Shown here: piece after piece, positions 24,288 through 24,714 of the stretch
Numbering within the stretch: the stretch's first letter is position 1
How the letters are laid out: the number at the start of each line of letters is the position of its first letter
Assembly (NCBI GenBank): GCA_012838685.1
Contig: DUOU01000088.1
Location: forward strand, 1 to 24,714
From: Bacteroidota bacterium
Lineage (GTDB): Bacteria; Bacteroidota; Bacteroidia; Bacteroidales; VadinHA17
Length of the DNA: 24,714 nucleotides
Direction: 5' to 3'
Translations under genes and position numbers: made by a program
The notes under the pieces: generated by a model
The model's database searches: none
The model's input: only the letters and a program-made list of their open reading frames with translations
What the model was told of the DNA's origin: nothing

Positions 24288-24714
24288 ATGACAAAACTTT
24301 ATGAAAAACTCGTTAAATCATGTCCTTCCGGTACGGAGGTAAAAAGGAGCACTCCCAAGATAATTGACTCTCTACCCAAGACATATGGGAAACATTTACT
24401 AATGAATATTCTGAACTGTGTCGACCTCACTACATTAAACCCAACCGACACAAAAACCAAGATATTGCAGCTTACCGGAAAAGTCAACAGTTTTCAGGTA
24501 AGGTATTCAAATATTCCCAATGTCGCCGGAATTTGCGTATTTCCAAATTATGCGACAATTGTAAAGGATCGTCTTACCGCGAAGAATGTCAAAATTGTTT
24601 CCGTTGCGGGATCTTTTCCTACCTCCCAGACATTTCGGAACCTAAGGGTGGCGGAGAGTAAAATGGCTGTTGATGCGGGCGCGGAAGAGATAGATGTTAT
24701 GATCAATCTTGGAG
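24288..24714 (+). CDS. deoC: Deoxyribose-phosphate aldolase (5' part, runs off the window)
   Basis: 142 codons are visible from ATG 24288. The start MTKLYEKLVKSC is followed by VDLTTLNPTDT, VAGICVFPNYA, VSVAGSFPTSQTF and AVDAGAEEIDVMINLG. These are the beta-strand motifs of the class I aldolase barrel in DeoC; the Schiff-base lysine lies beyond the window. The enzyme splits 2-deoxyribose 5-phosphate into glyceraldehyde 3-phosphate and acetaldehyde, the final step of deoxynucleoside breakdown, downstream of phosphorylases such as PunA. The 203-bp gap before it contains a hairpin but no clear promoter. Confidence 0.92.
   Translation, partial: MTKLYEKLVKSCPSGTEVKRSTPKIIDSLPKTYGKHLLMNILNCVDLTTLNPTDTKTKILQLTGKVNSFQVRYSNIPNVAGICVFPNYATIVKDRLTAKNVKIVSVAGSFPTSQTFRNLRVAESKMAVDAGAEEIDVMINLG

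Noticed and set aside
1..24714. CRISPR arrays, insertion sequences, integrases, phage genes
   Set aside because: No regularly spaced repeats, transposase motifs or integrase-like proteins were seen on either strand.

Overview
The window looks like chromosomal DNA from a member of the Bacteroidota, probably Bacteroidales or a relative. Several genes are preceded by the phylum's TAnnTTTG-type -7 element, Shine-Dalgarno sequences are weak or absent, the tRNA gene does not encode its CCA end, and the proteins (LpxK, Mpl, a PspC-domain protein with the Bacteroidota-style N-terminus, a uridine kinase with YSYLTCLR) read like orthologs from that phylum. The organism is inferred from protein and promoter character; no rRNA is present. 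LpxK and Mpl indicate a Gram-negative envelope with lipid A and diaminopimelate peptidoglycan.

Left part (1-5026): the 5' end of manA (minus) is divergent from udk. Next comes an intact long-chain acyl-CoA synthetase, convergent with rnr (RNase R, minus).

Middle-left (5188-10910) is the most unusual part. A PqqD/RRE-like small protein is followed by a 370-bp non-coding stretch with nested inverted repeats. Then comes a compact run: an HPr-kinase-like domain fused to a SipW-like (Ser-His-Asp) S26 peptidase, an ABC exporter with a non-canonical signature motif, a PF14907-type nucleotidyltransferase-like protein, and queH. PqqD-like, HprK-like, nucleotidyltransferase and exporter genes also accompany lasso-peptide and other RiPP clusters, but no precursor, transglutaminase-like leader peptidase or asparagine-synthetase-like cyclase is visible here. 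I read this as a compact putative peptide-modification, processing and export cassette of unknown product.

Middle-right (11074-15121): a short PspC-domain protein, mpl (murein tripeptide recycling), then a tRNA-Glu(TTC)-rpsT unit with a recognisable promoter and a strong intrinsic terminator, then radC, whose stop codon overlaps that of convergent folK by 4 bp.

Right part (15342-24714): a tight sppA-lpxK-punA operon converges on polA (minus), which lies behind queD (minus). Divergent from queD is a second long-chain acyl-CoA synthetase gene, interrupted by an in-frame TAG. The window ends inside deoC. udk, punA and deoC are nucleoside-salvage genes; queH and queD belong to queuosine synthesis but sit 11 kb apart. 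No insertion sequence, integrase, CRISPR array or phage gene was seen.
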